Shown here piece by piece: positions 15,776 through 22,979 of a stretch of DNA of 64,000 nt; position 1 is the first letter of the stretch, and every line of letters begins with the position of its first letter. The notes under the pieces were generated by a model, which made no database searches, was not told the DNA's origin, and worked only from the letters and a program-made list of their open reading frames with translations. Source of the stretch: an uncultured Clostridia bacterium (GTDB lineage Bacteria > Bacillota > Clostridia > Christensenellales > UBA1242); NCBI GenBank assembly GCA_930990515.1, contig CAKNPS010000001.1, forward strand, positions 1-64,000, in the 5' to 3' direction. Position numbers and translations under genes: made by a program.

Positions 15776-16687
15776 ATGAAAGACTGTTTATTTTGTAAGA
15801 TTGTGAAAGGCGAAGTCCCTTCATATAAAATTTATGAAGATGAAAATGTGTATGCATTTTTAAATGTTGCAAACGATGCTTATGGACACACTTTGGTTGT
15901 TCCAAAGAAGCATTATGATAATATGATGGAATGTCCAGATAGGACACTTGGCAAATTTATGGCTTCTGTTAAAAAAATTGGCAATCATTTTGTGAATGAT
16001 TGTGGATTTGAAGGCTATAACACCTTCAACAACAATGGAAAAAGTGCAGAGCAAGGGATTATGCATTTTCATTTTCATATTATTCCAAGAAAAGCCAATG
16101 ATGGAATTAATATAAGCCAAGAATTTGGAAAACAAGAGAAAAGTTTGGAAGAAATTTCAAAGAAACTTTATTTTGAAGATGAAAAGACGGAAAAACTTGA
16201 TTTTTCTTTATATAGAGAAGAGTGTGATGTTCTCTACACTGATGGGGCTTGTTCTGGAAATCCGGGGAAAGGTGGATATGGCGGAGTTTATCTTCCAAAA
16301 CAAACTTCAAATTTGAACTGTCAAGAGTTTTCAGGTGGAGATGACAACACAACCAACAACCGTATGGAACTTATGGCAGTGATTGAAGGACTTAAACTTA
16401 TTGAAGACAAGGAAGAAAGTGGTCTTAAAGAAAAAGGCGAAAAAGTGAAAGTTTATAGCGACAGTGCCTATGTTGTCAATGCATTTAATCAAAATTGGCT
16501 CAACAATTGGAAGAAAAACGGCTGGCGTTCTTCTGGCGGTGGCGAAGTTTTAAATATAGATTTATGGAAAGAACTTTCTTCTCTCACTGAAAAAAGAGAA
16601 GTGGAATTTATAAAAGTGAAAGGGCATAGCGACAATGTGTTAAACAATCGCTGTGATGCTCTCGCCACAAGTTATTATAAGGAGTAA
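15776..16687 (+). CDS. HIT-family hydrolase fused to RNase HI
   Basis: A 303-residue two-domain protein. Residues 1-112 are a histidine triad domain with CLFCKIVKGEVP at the start and the catalytic HFHFHII (H97, H99, H101); such enzymes hydrolyse nucleotide phosphoramidates or dinucleotides. After a charged linker (about 115-148), residues 150-303 are RNase HI: DGACSGNPG (D156), NRMELMA (E198), YSDSAY (D229), KGHSDN (H284) and NRCD (D294), so all catalytic carboxylates are present. RNase HI removes RNA from RNA:DNA hybrids. AAGGAG precedes the ATG and the frame is continuous across the junction. I have not seen this fusion described; both domains look active. Confidence 0.9.
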   Translation: MKDCLFCKIVKGEVPSYKIYEDENVYAFLNVANDAYGHTLVVPKKHYDNMMECPDRTLGKFMASVKKIGNHFVNDCGFEGYNTFNNNGKSAEQGIMHFHFHIIPRKANDGINISQEFGKQEKSLEEISKKLYFEDEKTEKLDFSLYREECDVLYTDGACSGNPGKGGYGGVYLPKQTSNLNCQEFSGGDDNTTNNRMELMAVIEGLKLIEDKEESGLKEKGEKVKVYSDSAYVVNAFNQNWLNNWKKNGWRSSGGGEVLNIDLWKELSSLTEKREVEFIKVKGHSDNVLNNRCDALATSYYKE

Positions 16688-16750
16688 GTGTTTTCAACAC
16701 TCTTTACTTTTGTTTTTAAAATTATTTAAATAAAAGAAGAAAAAAACTAG

Positions 16751-16792
16751 ATTGCATAATACCACAATATATAGTGTATTATGCAATTTTTG
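16751..16792. terminator. Dispersed palindrome, copy 2, as bidirectional terminator
   Basis: ATTGCATAATAC (16751-16762) and GTATTATGCAAT (16776-16787) are 12-bp perfect arms around a 13-base centre CACAATATATAGT. T follows on the plus strand and, in the other direction, T-rich sequence also follows. It lies between the convergent HIT-RNase HI and ylbJ genes. Same family as 7082, 27555 and 46991. Confidence 0.8.
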
Positions 16793-17752
16793 TTAGACAA
16801 AAATCACAATTATTAAAGTAATCAAAGTAGATAAAAGGGCGTGGGTGAATTTTTGCAGGGCGAAAAGTTTTATTGGCATTTCGACCGATTTTAGCATTGT
16901 GATTGATTGTAAGAGTGTGGAAATTCCACCAAAACTTATGACGAAACTGGATAGAACAGTGGCGAGTTTGATATTCGAAAGGGTGGAGAGAGAAAGGCAA
17001 CCTTTTGTTATTTCAACTATTCCTTGCAAGAAGCAGGAAAGAGTTTCTGGAAGAAGATTTAAAATTGGCGATAGGCACTCAATCACAATAAAGAAAATGG
17101 CGATTATTGCACCAACTGAAATTATGGCAATGGCAGATGTCGTGACAATATCACTTATATCAAACTTTGATTTTGTTGTGCCATTTGTTTCAATTTTTTT
17201 ATCGTCTATTTTATCTATATTTTTGAATTTCATATTTCTATATAATAAACCATTTAAAAAAGCACCGACAATATGTGAGATAAAAAGAATGTAGCCGACT
17301 GTAGAGTTTTGAAACATTCCAATTCCAACTGCTCCGATAATGAACATTGGTCCAGAAGTTGAACAGAAAGACGACATTTTGAAAGCGTCTTTTTTTGTTA
17401 TTTTACCTTGCATATATAAATCGGCGACCATTTTTGAACCGACAGGGTAGCCGGATAGTATCGCCATTAAAAAAGCGTATAGAGAAGTTGGCGGAGTTTT
17501 GAAAAGTGCAAAAGAGAATTTTTGAAAAGGCCTGGTAACTTTTTCCATTTGACCTAAACTCGACAAACATCTTGTGAAGAAAATGAAAGGAAAAACACTC
17601 GGAAGCACATTAAAAGCCCACGCAGAGATGCCATCAAGAGTGGTTTCAATGTAGCGTTTTGGAAAGACTATTAAATTAATAAGAAAAAACACAATTAAAA
17701 GTGTGAAAATTATGCTGGAAATGTTTTTTTCGCTTTTTGCAAATTTTTTCAA
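16793..17752 (-). CDS. ylbJ: Sporulation integral membrane protein YlbJ-like (nucleoside recognition/Gate domain)
   Basis: A 319-residue polytopic membrane protein with about eight hydrophobic segments. The Gate-domain signature is seen at LSGYPVGSKMVADLY (about 98-112) and SSFCSTSGPMFIIGAVGIGMF (about 126-147, split by family-typical glycines), matching YlbJ, which is required for spore formation in Bacillus. The start is a TTG with AGGAG seven bases upstream; no suitable ATG exists. It converges on the HIT-RNase HI gene. Confidence 0.82.
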   Translation of the reverse strand: MKKFAKSEKNISSIIFTLLIVFFLINLIVFPKRYIETTLDGISAWAFNVLPSVFPFIFFTRCLSSLGQMEKVTRPFQKFSFALFKTPPTSLYAFLMAILSGYPVGSKMVADLYMQGKITKKDAFKMSSFCSTSGPMFIIGAVGIGMFQNSTVGYILFISHIVGAFLNGLLYRNMKFKNIDKIDDKKIETNGTTKSKFDISDIVTTSAIAIISVGAIIAIFFIVIECLSPILNLLPETLSCFLQGIVEITKGCLSLSTLSNIKLATVLSSFVISFGGISTLLQSITMLKSVEMPIKLFALQKFTHALLSTLITLIIVIFV

Positions 17753-17878
17753 AATAAACTCCTATTTCATTTGACTTTTTTCTTTATTTTTCTCTATAAT
17801 AATTCTATTAAATGGCTCGTCCATTTTTCTTTAATATTATATTTTCAATTTTTGAAAAAAAGAATAAGAGGGTTAAAT

Positions 17879-18883
17879 ATGTTTAAAATTAAGAATTTGA
17901 TTAAAGAAGCAAAGGCAAAACAAAAAACTATTGTTTTTCCAGAAGTTAGTTTTTCTGATAGAACTTTGGAGGCAGTTAAAATTCTTCAAAAGAAAAAAAT
18001 TTGCAAAGTGCTTTTGGTGGGAGATGCGAGTGCTTTAATACTTCGCGATAAGAGTTTAGAAAAATTTGAAATTTTAAGTCCTGTAACTTTTCCAGACAGA
18101 AGCAAACTTGTGAAAACTTTGTATGAAAAAAGAAAAGAAAAAGGGCTCACAATGGAACAAGCAGAAGAACTTGAAAAAGACCCATATTATTTTGCCACAC
18201 TTTTGGTGGAATGTGGTTATGCTGATGGTATGGTGGCGGGAGCAGAAGCTTCAACTGCAACAACAGTGAAACCTGCACTTCAAATCATTAAAGGTAAAAA
18301 CAAAAAGCCAGTTTCAAGTTGTTTCTTGGTTTATGGTGACAACAAATTCCTTGACGGAAAGGCGCTTATTTTATCTGATTGTGGGGTTATTGAAAAGCCA
18401 GATGCTGACACTCTTTGTGCAATTGCAGAAGCAAGTTTAAAAAGTGCAAGTCAGTTTAAAATTGGAACTCCAAAAGTTGCTTTCCTTTCATATTCTTCAA
18501 AGGGCAGTGCAAAAAGTGAGGATGTGACAAAAGTTCAAGAAGCATTTGAAAAATTCCATAAGAAAGAAAAAGATGTGATTGCTGATGGCGAACTTCAATT
18601 TGATGCTGCAATGGTTCCAAGAGTTGCTGAACACAAAGCACCAAAAAGTCCGCTTAAAGGTGATGCAAATGTGCTTATTTTCCCAGACATTAATGCTGGA
18701 AACATTTGCTACAAAGTTATGCAATATATTGGTGGACTTAATGCTATTGGCCCAATTCTTCAAAATCTTAAAAAACCAGTGAATGATTTATCACGCGGTT
18801 GCAATGTGAATGATATTGTGGTTTTAAGTGCAATCACAGCACTTCAATGCGAAGATAAAGAAAGTAAAAAAGGAGACAAATAA
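17879..18883 (+). CDS. pta: Phosphate acetyltransferase
   Basis: Converts acetyl-CoA and phosphate to acetyl phosphate. The 334-residue protein is the short single-domain Pta: VFPEVSFSDRTLEAVKILQ near the N-terminus, VECGYADGMVAGAEASTA (about 109-126) and FPDINAGNICYK (about 268-279) line the CoA site. GAGGG precedes ATG 17879; the longer upstream frame starts in non-coding AT-rich sequence. It overlaps ackA by one base (TAATG), making a coupled acetate-forming, ATP-yielding pair downstream of pyruvate:ferredoxin oxidoreductase. Confidence 0.95.
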   Translation: MFKIKNLIKEAKAKQKTIVFPEVSFSDRTLEAVKILQKKKICKVLLVGDASALILRDKSLEKFEILSPVTFPDRSKLVKTLYEKRKEKGLTMEQAEELEKDPYYFATLLVECGYADGMVAGAEASTATTVKPALQIIKGKNKKPVSSCFLVYGDNKFLDGKALILSDCGVIEKPDADTLCAIAEASLKSASQFKIGTPKVAFLSYSSKGSAKSEDVTKVQEAFEKFHKKEKDVIADGELQFDAAMVPRVAEHKAPKSPLKGDANVLIFPDINAGNICYKVMQYIGGLNAIGPILQNLKKPVNDLSRGCNVNDIVVLSAITALQCEDKESKKGDK

Positions 18884-20094
18884 TGAAAATTTTAATCATT
18901 AATGCGGGGAGTTCTTCACTTAAATATCAACTTCTTGATATGACAAATGAAAAACTTATTGCTAAAGGAAATTGTGAAAAAATTGGATTATCTTCACCAG
19001 TGATTTCATACAAGCACGATGGCAAAGAAGAAATTTTTGAAGGAGCAAAAACTCACGAAGAAGCAATCAAAAAAGTTTTAAACATTTTGGTTGATAAGAA
19101 AATTGGCGTTATCAAAAGTTTTGACGAAATTGGTGCAATTGGACACCGTGTTGTTATGGGTGGCTGGCTTTTTAAAGAAAGTTGCCTAATTGATGAAGAA
19201 GTGACAAGAAAGGTGGAAAAACTATCTGACCTTGCTCCACTTCACAACCCTGCAAATGCAATGGGTATTCGTGCGTGCGAGAAAGTTATGCCAAATACTC
19301 CACAAGTGGTTATTTTTGACACTGCTTTCCACACAACAATGCCAGAAAAAGCATATATGTATGCCATTAAATATGAAGATTATGAAAAATTCCATGTTAG
19401 AAGATATGGTGCACATGGCACTAGTCATAGATTTGTCACACAAGAACTTGCTAAAGTTTTGGGCAAAGATGTAAATAAGGTTAAGGCTATTACCTGCCAT
19501 CTTGGAAATGGTTCATCAGTATCAGCAATTGAAAATGGTAAGAGTGTGGACACTTCAATGGGACTCACTCCACTTCAAGGTGTTGTTATGGGAACTCGTT
19601 CAGGCGACCTTGATCCAACTGTTGTGCAATTCTTATGCTCTCATAAGAAGCAATCTGTTGATGAAGTTTTGAACTATCTAAACAAAGAATGTGGGCTTTT
19701 GGGTGTTTCTGGTGTTTCAAGTGACCATAGAGAAGTGACAGAAGCAGCAGAAAAAGGTAATAAGCGTGCTAAACTTGCTCTTGACCTTCTTGCATATTCT
19801 GTTAAAAAATATGTTGGTATGTATTTGGCAGTTTTGAATGGTGCTGATGCCATTGTATTTACTGGTGGTATTGGTGAAAACAGTGCTGAAGCCCGTGAGC
19901 AAATTTTGGAAAATATGGAAAATCTTGGAATTATCATTGATAAGGAAAAGAATGCTAACTTTAAGCGTGGACAAATTGAACTTATTTCAACCAAAGAGTC
20001 TAAGGTTAAAGTTTACATCATTCCAACGAATGAAGAACTTATGATGGCGAGAGATACATTAAATATTGTAAAAAATTTAAAAAAATCTAAATAA
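18883..20094 (+). CDS. ackA: Acetate kinase
   Basis: Makes ATP and acetate from acetyl phosphate. The 403-residue protein has NAGSSSLKYQLLD (6-18), AIGHRVVMGG (about 85-94), FDTAFHTTMP (about 146-155), GAHGTSHRFV (about 176), HLGNGSSVSAIENGKSVDTS (about 206-225) and FTGGIGENSAE (about 326), all standard ASKHA-fold motifs. The start codon overlaps the pta stop and AAGGAG lies just upstream. Confidence 0.97.
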   Translation: MKILIINAGSSSLKYQLLDMTNEKLIAKGNCEKIGLSSPVISYKHDGKEEIFEGAKTHEEAIKKVLNILVDKKIGVIKSFDEIGAIGHRVVMGGWLFKESCLIDEEVTRKVEKLSDLAPLHNPANAMGIRACEKVMPNTPQVVIFDTAFHTTMPEKAYMYAIKYEDYEKFHVRRYGAHGTSHRFVTQELAKVLGKDVNKVKAITCHLGNGSSVSAIENGKSVDTSMGLTPLQGVVMGTRSGDLDPTVVQFLCSHKKQSVDEVLNYLNKECGLLGVSGVSSDHREVTEAAEKGNKRAKLALDLLAYSVKKYVGMYLAVLNGADAIVFTGGIGENSAEAREQILENMENLGIIIDKEKNANFKRGQIELISTKESKVKVYIIPTNEELMMARDTLNIVKNLKKSK

Positions 20095-20097
20095 AAC

Positions 20098-20126
20098 TTG
20101 ACAAAAGAGTTTTTATAGTGTAAAAT
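20098..20126 (+). promoter_or_regulatory. Sigma-A promoter of rpmF
   Basis: A perfect TTGACA (20098-20103) and TAAAAT (20121-20126) are 17 bases apart, starting four bases after the ackA stop and about 40 bases upstream of the rpmF ATG. Confidence 0.85.
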
Positions 20127-20168
20127 ATGTAGGCAAACATATAAAAATTTACTAAAAGGAGAAGAGAA

Positions 20169-20366
20169 ATGGCTGTTCCAAAGGGTAAAGTTTCAAAACA
20201 GAGAAAACATAAAAGAAATTCCGCTAACTTTAAAGCAGAAGGCGTTTCACTTGTTGAATGTCCAAAATGCCATGAATTAAAAGAACCACACAAGGCTTGC
20301 AAAAATTGCGGAACTTATAAGAATAGAACTGTTGTTGAGGATAAAAAAGAAAATAAGAAAAAGTAA
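20169..20366 (+). CDS. rpmF: 50S ribosomal protein L32
   Basis: A 65-residue basic protein starting MAVPKGKVSKQRKHKRNS, diagnostic of bL32. It keeps a four-cysteine zinc ribbon, CPKC (31-34) and CKNC (44-47). AAGGAG precedes the ATG. The usual yceD/DUF177 gene upstream is absent here; ackA is the direct neighbour. Confidence 0.97.
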   Translation: MAVPKGKVSKQRKHKRNSANFKAEGVSLVECPKCHELKEPHKACKNCGTYKNRTVVEDKKENKKK

Positions 20367-20372
20367 AAAAAT

Positions 20373-20398
20373 CACGGAAATTAGTTCCGTGTTTTTTA
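20373..20398 (+). terminator. Terminator of rpmF
   Basis: CACGGAA (20373-20379) and TTCCGTG (20385-20391) with a five-base loop, followed by six T. Confidence 0.9.
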
Positions 20399-20415
20399 TT
20401 TTTTTATACTATATT

Positions 20416-20958
20416 TTATAAGATTTTATCGCCATTATTTTTATTATATAATGCAGAATTATAAAATTCTAAAGTGCCACGAAGTTTTTCTAAATATTCT
20501 TTGTTTGACATATTTTCGTCTAGATTATAACCGTTAATATTGTTTTTCGTATTTTCAATTTCTCTTTGTAGGTATTCAACAGTTTTCTTTTCATTTTGAT
20601 TGTTTCTTAATATGTATTCTTTTAAATCTTCATTATATTTAAAATCTCTATCAAAAATTTGTGACATAAATTCTCGATATTCTAGATTTAATTGAATTTC
20701 ATCATCTTCATCTAGTTTGTCATGATATTTAACGATATGTAAATTAAAATCATCTAAAGTTATTTTTATTGAATATTCTGCAAGGGGAATGGTTGCAACA
20801 TAGTTGTCGTTTGTTGTTCTTTGAAATTTCAATTCTTTATGACGCTTTATGATGTGATAGCGATAATAAATTTCACTTAAAATTAAGTGTTTTAAAATTT
20901 TAACACACTGATTATATTTTTGATTGTTTTCAGCAAACAAATCTAAATATTCAATCAT
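20416..20958 (-). CDS. Unknown 180-residue protein (orphan single-gene unit)
   Basis: No family recognised. The product is soluble, rich in Asn, Asp, Glu, Tyr and Ile, with a helical first half (IEYLDLFAENNQKYNQCVKIL) and a probable coiled-coil near 120-165 (KKTVEYLQREIENTKNNI). AAAGGAG precedes the ATG. On the minus strand a consensus promoter, TTGACA (complement of 21001-21006) and TAAAAT (complement of 20978-20983), 17-base spacer, drives it alone. It lies between rpmF and plsX, genes usually adjacent in Bacillota, so it is likely an insertion. Confidence 0.75.
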   Translation of the reverse strand: MIEYLDLFAENNQKYNQCVKILKHLILSEIYYRYHIIKRHKELKFQRTTNDNYVATIPLAEYSIKITLDDFNLHIVKYHDKLDEDDEIQLNLEYREFMSQIFDRDFKYNEDLKEYILRNNQNEKKTVEYLQREIENTKNNINGYNLDENMSNKEYLEKLRGTLEFYNSALYNKNNGDKIL

Positions 20959-20977
20959 ATCTTCTCCTTTGTATTAA

Positions 20978-21006
20978 ATTTTAACATAGTTTTATCTGCT
21001 TGTCAA
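20978..21006 (-). promoter_or_regulatory. Sigma-A promoter of the 180-residue orphan gene
   Basis: TTGACA and TAAAAT on the minus strand with a 17-base spacer; it would start transcription about 13 bases before the AAAGGAG ribosome site. Confidence 0.8.
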
Positions 21007-21036
21007 TAGTGGATTTTTTGAAATATACTCATTTCT

Positions 21037-21065
21037 TTGACATATCTTTCTCATTTTGGTATTAT
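21037..21065 (+). promoter_or_regulatory. Sigma-A promoter of plsX
   Basis: TTGACA (21037-21042) and TATTAT (21060-21065), 17-base spacer, about 60 bases before the plsX start. No FapR-type operator is evident. Confidence 0.75.
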
Positions 21066-21123
21066 TATATGGAGTGAATTTTAATTTCATTTTGTTGTAA
21101 ATATATTTTAAAGGAGATTAAAA

Positions 21124-22140
21124 ATGAAAGTTGTTGTTGATGCTTTTGGGGGAGATAATGCTCCACTTGAAGTTGTTGAAGGGGCAATTCTTGCTATAAA
21201 AGAGAACAAAGATTTAAATGTTGTTTTATGTGGAGATGAAAATAAGATTAAAGAAATCTTAAATGGCAGAAATGAAAGAATTGAAATTGTCAATGCAAGT
21301 GAAGTTATCACAAACGATGATGTTCCAACCGTGGCAATTCGCCAAAAGAAAGATTCTTCTCTGGTTAAAGCTTTTGACATATTAAAAGAAGATGAGAGTG
21401 TGATTGGTCTTGTTTCTGCGGGTAGCACTGGGGCGATTCTTTCAGGTGCTATTATGAAAATTGGGAGAATTAAGGGGATTTCTCGTCCTGCTCTTGCTCC
21501 AATTTTACCTACTAAAAAGGGAACTGATGTCATTATTATTGACAGTGGGGCAAATGTTGATTGCAAAAGTATAAATCTTTTACATTTCGCCATTATGGGA
21601 AGTGCTTATTATTCTATCGTTGAAAATGTGGAAAGTCCAAGGGTGGCACTTCTTAACAACGGAAGTGAAGAACACAAAGGAAATGAACTTGTAAAAGAAA
21701 CATATCCACTTATGAAAAAGTTACCTATCAATTTCGTTGGGAATTGTGAAGGCAAGGAAGTTATGGCTGGAGATGTTGATGTTATTGTAACTGATGGCTT
21801 TGCTGGGAATGTTCTTTTAAAAGGTGTGGAAGGAACTGCAAGTGCGATACTTTCAGTACTAAAAAAAGAAATTAAAAGTCGCCCTATGTCTATGATCGGT
21901 GCACTTTTTATGAAAAAAACTTTTAAGGCACTTAAAACTAAACTAGATGCAAACAAACACGGCGGAGCACCATTCTTGGGTTGCAAAAAACTTGTGGTTA
22001 AAAATCATGGCTCTTGTGGGCGTGAAAATATTTGTGCTTCAATTATGCAAGTTGTCAAACTTCACGAAAACAATTTGATTGAAAAGATTGAAAATAAACT
22101 AAGTGTTATGACTGAAAATTTAGAGGTTCAAAATGATTGA
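21124..22140 (+). CDS. plsX: Phosphate acyltransferase PlsX
   Basis: Makes acyl phosphate from acyl-ACP, feeding PlsY in membrane lipid synthesis. The 338-residue protein begins MKVVVDAFGGDNAPLEVVEG, diagnostic of PlsX, and contains GLVSAGSTGAILSGA (about 98-112), IIDSGANVDC (about 140) and VTDGFAGNVLLKGVEG (about 220). AAAGGAG precedes the ATG. It overlaps rnc by eight bases; acpP, often between the two, is missing. Confidence 0.96.
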   Translation: MKVVVDAFGGDNAPLEVVEGAILAIKENKDLNVVLCGDENKIKEILNGRNERIEIVNASEVITNDDVPTVAIRQKKDSSLVKAFDILKEDESVIGLVSAGSTGAILSGAIMKIGRIKGISRPALAPILPTKKGTDVIIIDSGANVDCKSINLLHFAIMGSAYYSIVENVESPRVALLNNGSEEHKGNELVKETYPLMKKLPINFVGNCEGKEVMAGDVDVIVTDGFAGNVLLKGVEGTASAILSVLKKEIKSRPMSMIGALFMKKTFKALKTKLDANKHGGAPFLGCKKLVVKNHGSCGRENICASIMQVVKLHENNLIEKIENKLSVMTENLEVQND

Positions 22141-22753
22141 TGACAAAATAGGGTTTAAGTTTAAAAACCGTAAACTTATTAATGCTGCCTTAACGCACCC
22201 TTCAAAATCTAAGGAAAATTATCAAAGATTGGAATTTTTAGGAGATAGCATTTTAGACTTTTTGGTGGGAGAATATCTTTTTAAAAATTCCGATAAAAAT
22301 GAAGGAGATTTAACAGTTTTAAGGTCACATTTTGTTTCGGAAGAATATCTTTCTGAATGTTTTGATAGACTTCAAATTGAAGACGAGTTATTTTTAGGGA
22401 AAAGTTTGAAAAATAAAGTGACTCGTGCCATTAAAGGTGATGTTTTTGAAGCGATTGTTGGGGCAATCTATCTTGAATTTGGGCTAGACGATGTTAGGAA
22501 TTTTATTATTAAAAATCTTCAACTTGAAAATTTTAATAATGTGGAAGACACAAATTATAAATCACAACTTCAAGAACTTGTTCAAGCAAATTTTAAATGC
22601 ACAATGAAGTATGAGACTGAAAAAGAAGGGGAAATTTTTGTGGCAAAATTCTTTATGGACGAAGATTTGATTGCAACAGGTTATGGCAAAGATAAGTTGT
22701 CAGCAGAACAAAATTGTGCTTTTGTTGCTTTGAATAAATTGTTTGTAGATTAG
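22133..22753 (+). CDS. rnc: Ribonuclease III
   Basis: Cleaves double-stranded RNA in rRNA and mRNA processing. The 206-residue protein has the endonuclease signature RLEFLGDSILDFLVGEY (about 32-48), a second acidic cluster GDVFEAIVGAIYLE (about 101-114) and a C-terminal double-stranded RNA-binding domain (about 138-206, ending in KDKLSAEQNCAFVAL). It is the normal neighbour of smc and ftsY. GAGGTT within the end of plsX serves as its ribosome site. Confidence 0.95.
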   Translation: MIDDKIGFKFKNRKLINAALTHPSKSKENYQRLEFLGDSILDFLVGEYLFKNSDKNEGDLTVLRSHFVSEEYLSECFDRLQIEDELFLGKSLKNKVTRAIKGDVFEAIVGAIYLEFGLDDVRNFIIKNLQLENFNNVEDTNYKSQLQELVQANFKCTMKYETEKEGEIFVAKFFMDEDLIATGYGKDKLSAEQNCAFVALNKLFVD

Positions 22754-22772
22754 AGGCGTTGCCTCTTTTTTC
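22752..22772 (+). terminator. Terminator of plsX-rnc
   Basis: AGAGGC (22752-22757), loop GTT, GCCTCT (22761-22766), then T. The left arm overlaps the rnc TAG stop. Confidence 0.85.
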
Positions 22773-22810
22773 TTTGTTTTAAGGAAGATTTATTTTGTTT
22801 TTTATGTGAG

Positions 22811-22901
22811 TGGGCTTGAAAGCGTGTGACCAAATGGTCACACAGTGCCGTTCGGCACAAAAATTTTGCAAATTTTTTGCAAAATTTTGCTTTCGAGCCC
22901 A
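22811..22901. repeat. Compact nested inverted-repeat element (potential four-way junction)
   Basis: An outer stem, TGGGCTTGAAAGC (22811-22823) with GCTTTCGAGCCCA (22889-22901), is 13 bp with one G-T wobble. It encloses three consecutive hairpins: GTGTGACC/GGTCACAC (22824-22831, 22836-22843), GTGCCG/CGGCAC (22845-22850, 22853-22858) and AAAATTTTGCAAA/TTTGCAAAATTTT (22860-22872, 22876-22888). Only a base or two is left unpaired at the junction. It lies between rnc and smc. GC content of the first two hairpins is unlike the surroundings. It could be a structured RNA, a miniature mobile element or a DNA cruciform; it lacks a T-run and is not a simple terminator. Confidence 0.75.
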
Positions 22902-22979
22902 TATTTGTTTTTTTATTTCAAAAATTTATGATAAAATAAATATGTTAAAATAACAAATTTAAGACATAGGTGAAAAGTT

